Below, one piece after another: positions 5,546-6,084 of a stretch of DNA of 6,084 nucleotides. The notes beneath the pieces are model-generated. The model was not told where the DNA came from. It did not search any database and was given only the letters and a program-made list of their open reading frames with translations. A program made the translations under genes and the position numbers. The DNA comes from a bacterium (lineage in GTDB: Bacteria; Krumholzibacteriota; Krumholzibacteriia; LZORAL124-64-63): contig DAOVZQ010000169.1 of NCBI GenBank assembly GCA_030635025.1, positions 1-6,084 of the forward strand, in the 5' to 3' direction. Numbering within the stretch: the first letter of the stretch is position 1; every line of letters begins with the position of its first letter.

Positions 5546-6084
5546 CTAGAAATCCAGGCTGGCTCCGGCCCAGGCGAAGTAGCTGGAGTCGCCGGGGGGC
5601 ATGTAGTACATGGTGCTGTTCTCGTCGGCGGAGAACATGCCGCAGCCACCCTCGAGGTCCACATCGTCGTTCAGCGCGTAGCCGAATTTGATGTCGATCT
5701 CGTTGCCGATGGCATCCTCGCCGCCGTTGTCCTCGCCCAGAGTGAAGACGAAGAAGTCGACCGACACGTCCAGGCCCTCGGTGGGCGTGAAGCCGCCGGC
5801 GAAGCGCAGGGCGGTGATGTCGCACCAGTCCACAATGTTCATGATGCCGAGGAAGTCGCTGGTGGAGCCGAAGAGGGCGTTGAAACCCTCGTTCTCGTCG
5901 GCGGTCGCAGCGTCATCGCCGCTGGCGTAATTGTACTCGAAGCCGATGTAGGGCTCGACCGAGCTGTCGAAGTCGTAGAACAGGCCGGTGTAGTAGCCGA
6001 TACCCGACTGGTCCATCTCGGCAGGCATGTAGGTCGTGCCCGACTGGACGACGACCTCGCCGTAGAAGTGGATGCCCTCGTGCA
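5546..6084 (-). CDS. Outer-membrane beta-barrel protein, C-terminal part (truncated at window edge)
   Basis: The reading frame is open to the right edge, so the N-terminus lies outside. 178 complete codons are visible, and an apparent Met start at 6028 is internal: the frame continues 18 codons further with strand-like sequence (GIHFYGEVVVQSGT). The protein alternates polar and aromatic residues in amphipathic strands such as 'YYTGLFYDF', 'VEPYIGFEYNYASG' and 'LDVSVDFFVFTLG', separated by acidic loops. It ends in 'YFAWAGASLDF'. A terminal Phe with alternating hydrophobics is the signal read by the Bam machinery, so an outer-membrane porin-like barrel is the best call. The specific family, such as alginate-export-like or a general porin, cannot be settled. 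Codons are strongly biased: all Phe are TTC, all Tyr are TAC and nearly all Asn are AAC. The other genes mix in GAT, GGT and CGT freely, so this one is probably highly expressed. A strong terminator follows the stop. Confidence 0.85.
   Translation of the reverse strand, partial: HEGIHFYGEVVVQSGTTYMPAEMDQSGIGYYTGLFYDFDSSVEPYIGFEYNYASGDDAATADENEGFNALFGSTSDFLGIMNIVDWCDITALRFAGGFTPTEGLDVSVDFFVFTLGEDNGGEDAIGNEIDIKFGYALNDDVDLEGGCGMFSADENSTMYYMPPGDSSYFAWAGASLDF

Noticed and set aside
5385..5825. 146-codon minus-strand frame overlapping the terminator region
   Set aside because: Extremely Arg/His-rich, crosses the strong terminator and is out of frame with the barrel protein.

Overview
This window carries six genes and no RNA genes, mobile elements or CRISPR arrays that I can see. 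Base composition is GC-rich (about 60 % by eye) and most genes have recognisable Shine-Dalgarno sites. The best clue to the source is the first gene. It ends in a FlgD-Ig-like C-terminal domain of the 'PNPFNPxTTI ... GR.VR ... W.GRD..G..L.SG.Y ... LLK' type. That type is common in secreted proteins of Gram-negative FCB-related lineages and neighbouring candidate phyla, such as Krumholzibacteriota, Eisenbacteria and Latescibacterota. The phylum is an inference; the Gram-negative envelope is better supported, by an outer-membrane barrel protein, a TonB C-terminal domain and two probable lipoproteins.

Layout. (1) 48-1097 (+): secreted HELGH putative metallopeptidase with the FlgD-Ig-like C-terminal domain. 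(2) 1098-1268: non-coding gap. (3) 1269-2324 (+): exported tetratricopeptide-repeat (TPR) protein. It is followed with almost no gap by (4) 2345-3250 (+): a probable lipoprotein or membrane-anchored protein ending in a TonB C-terminal domain. These two look like one operon. (5) 3251-3435: non-coding leader with a plausible promoter, a near-palindrome, a terminator-like hairpin and a 9-bp direct repeat. (6) about 3436-4827 (+): lipoprotein with a TolB/PD40-type beta-propeller. It is followed after 4 nt by (7) 4832-5470 (+): a class II (FucA/AraD-like) sugar-phosphate aldolase. (8) 5499-5526: strong bidirectional terminator between convergent genes. (9) 5546 to the right edge (-): C-terminal part of a strongly codon-biased, acidic outer-membrane beta-barrel protein, truncated by the window.

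Five of the six genes are predicted to act in or across the envelope: secreted protease, periplasmic TPR scaffold, TonB-like transducer, propeller lipoprotein and outer-membrane barrel. The aldolase is the only clear cytosolic enzyme. I do not see a recognisable new defence, mobile or biosynthetic system. The most interesting points are the TonB domain on an apparently lipidated, non-proline-rich carrier next to a TPR partner, the coupling of a propeller lipoprotein to an aldolase, and the structured leader at 3251-3435.
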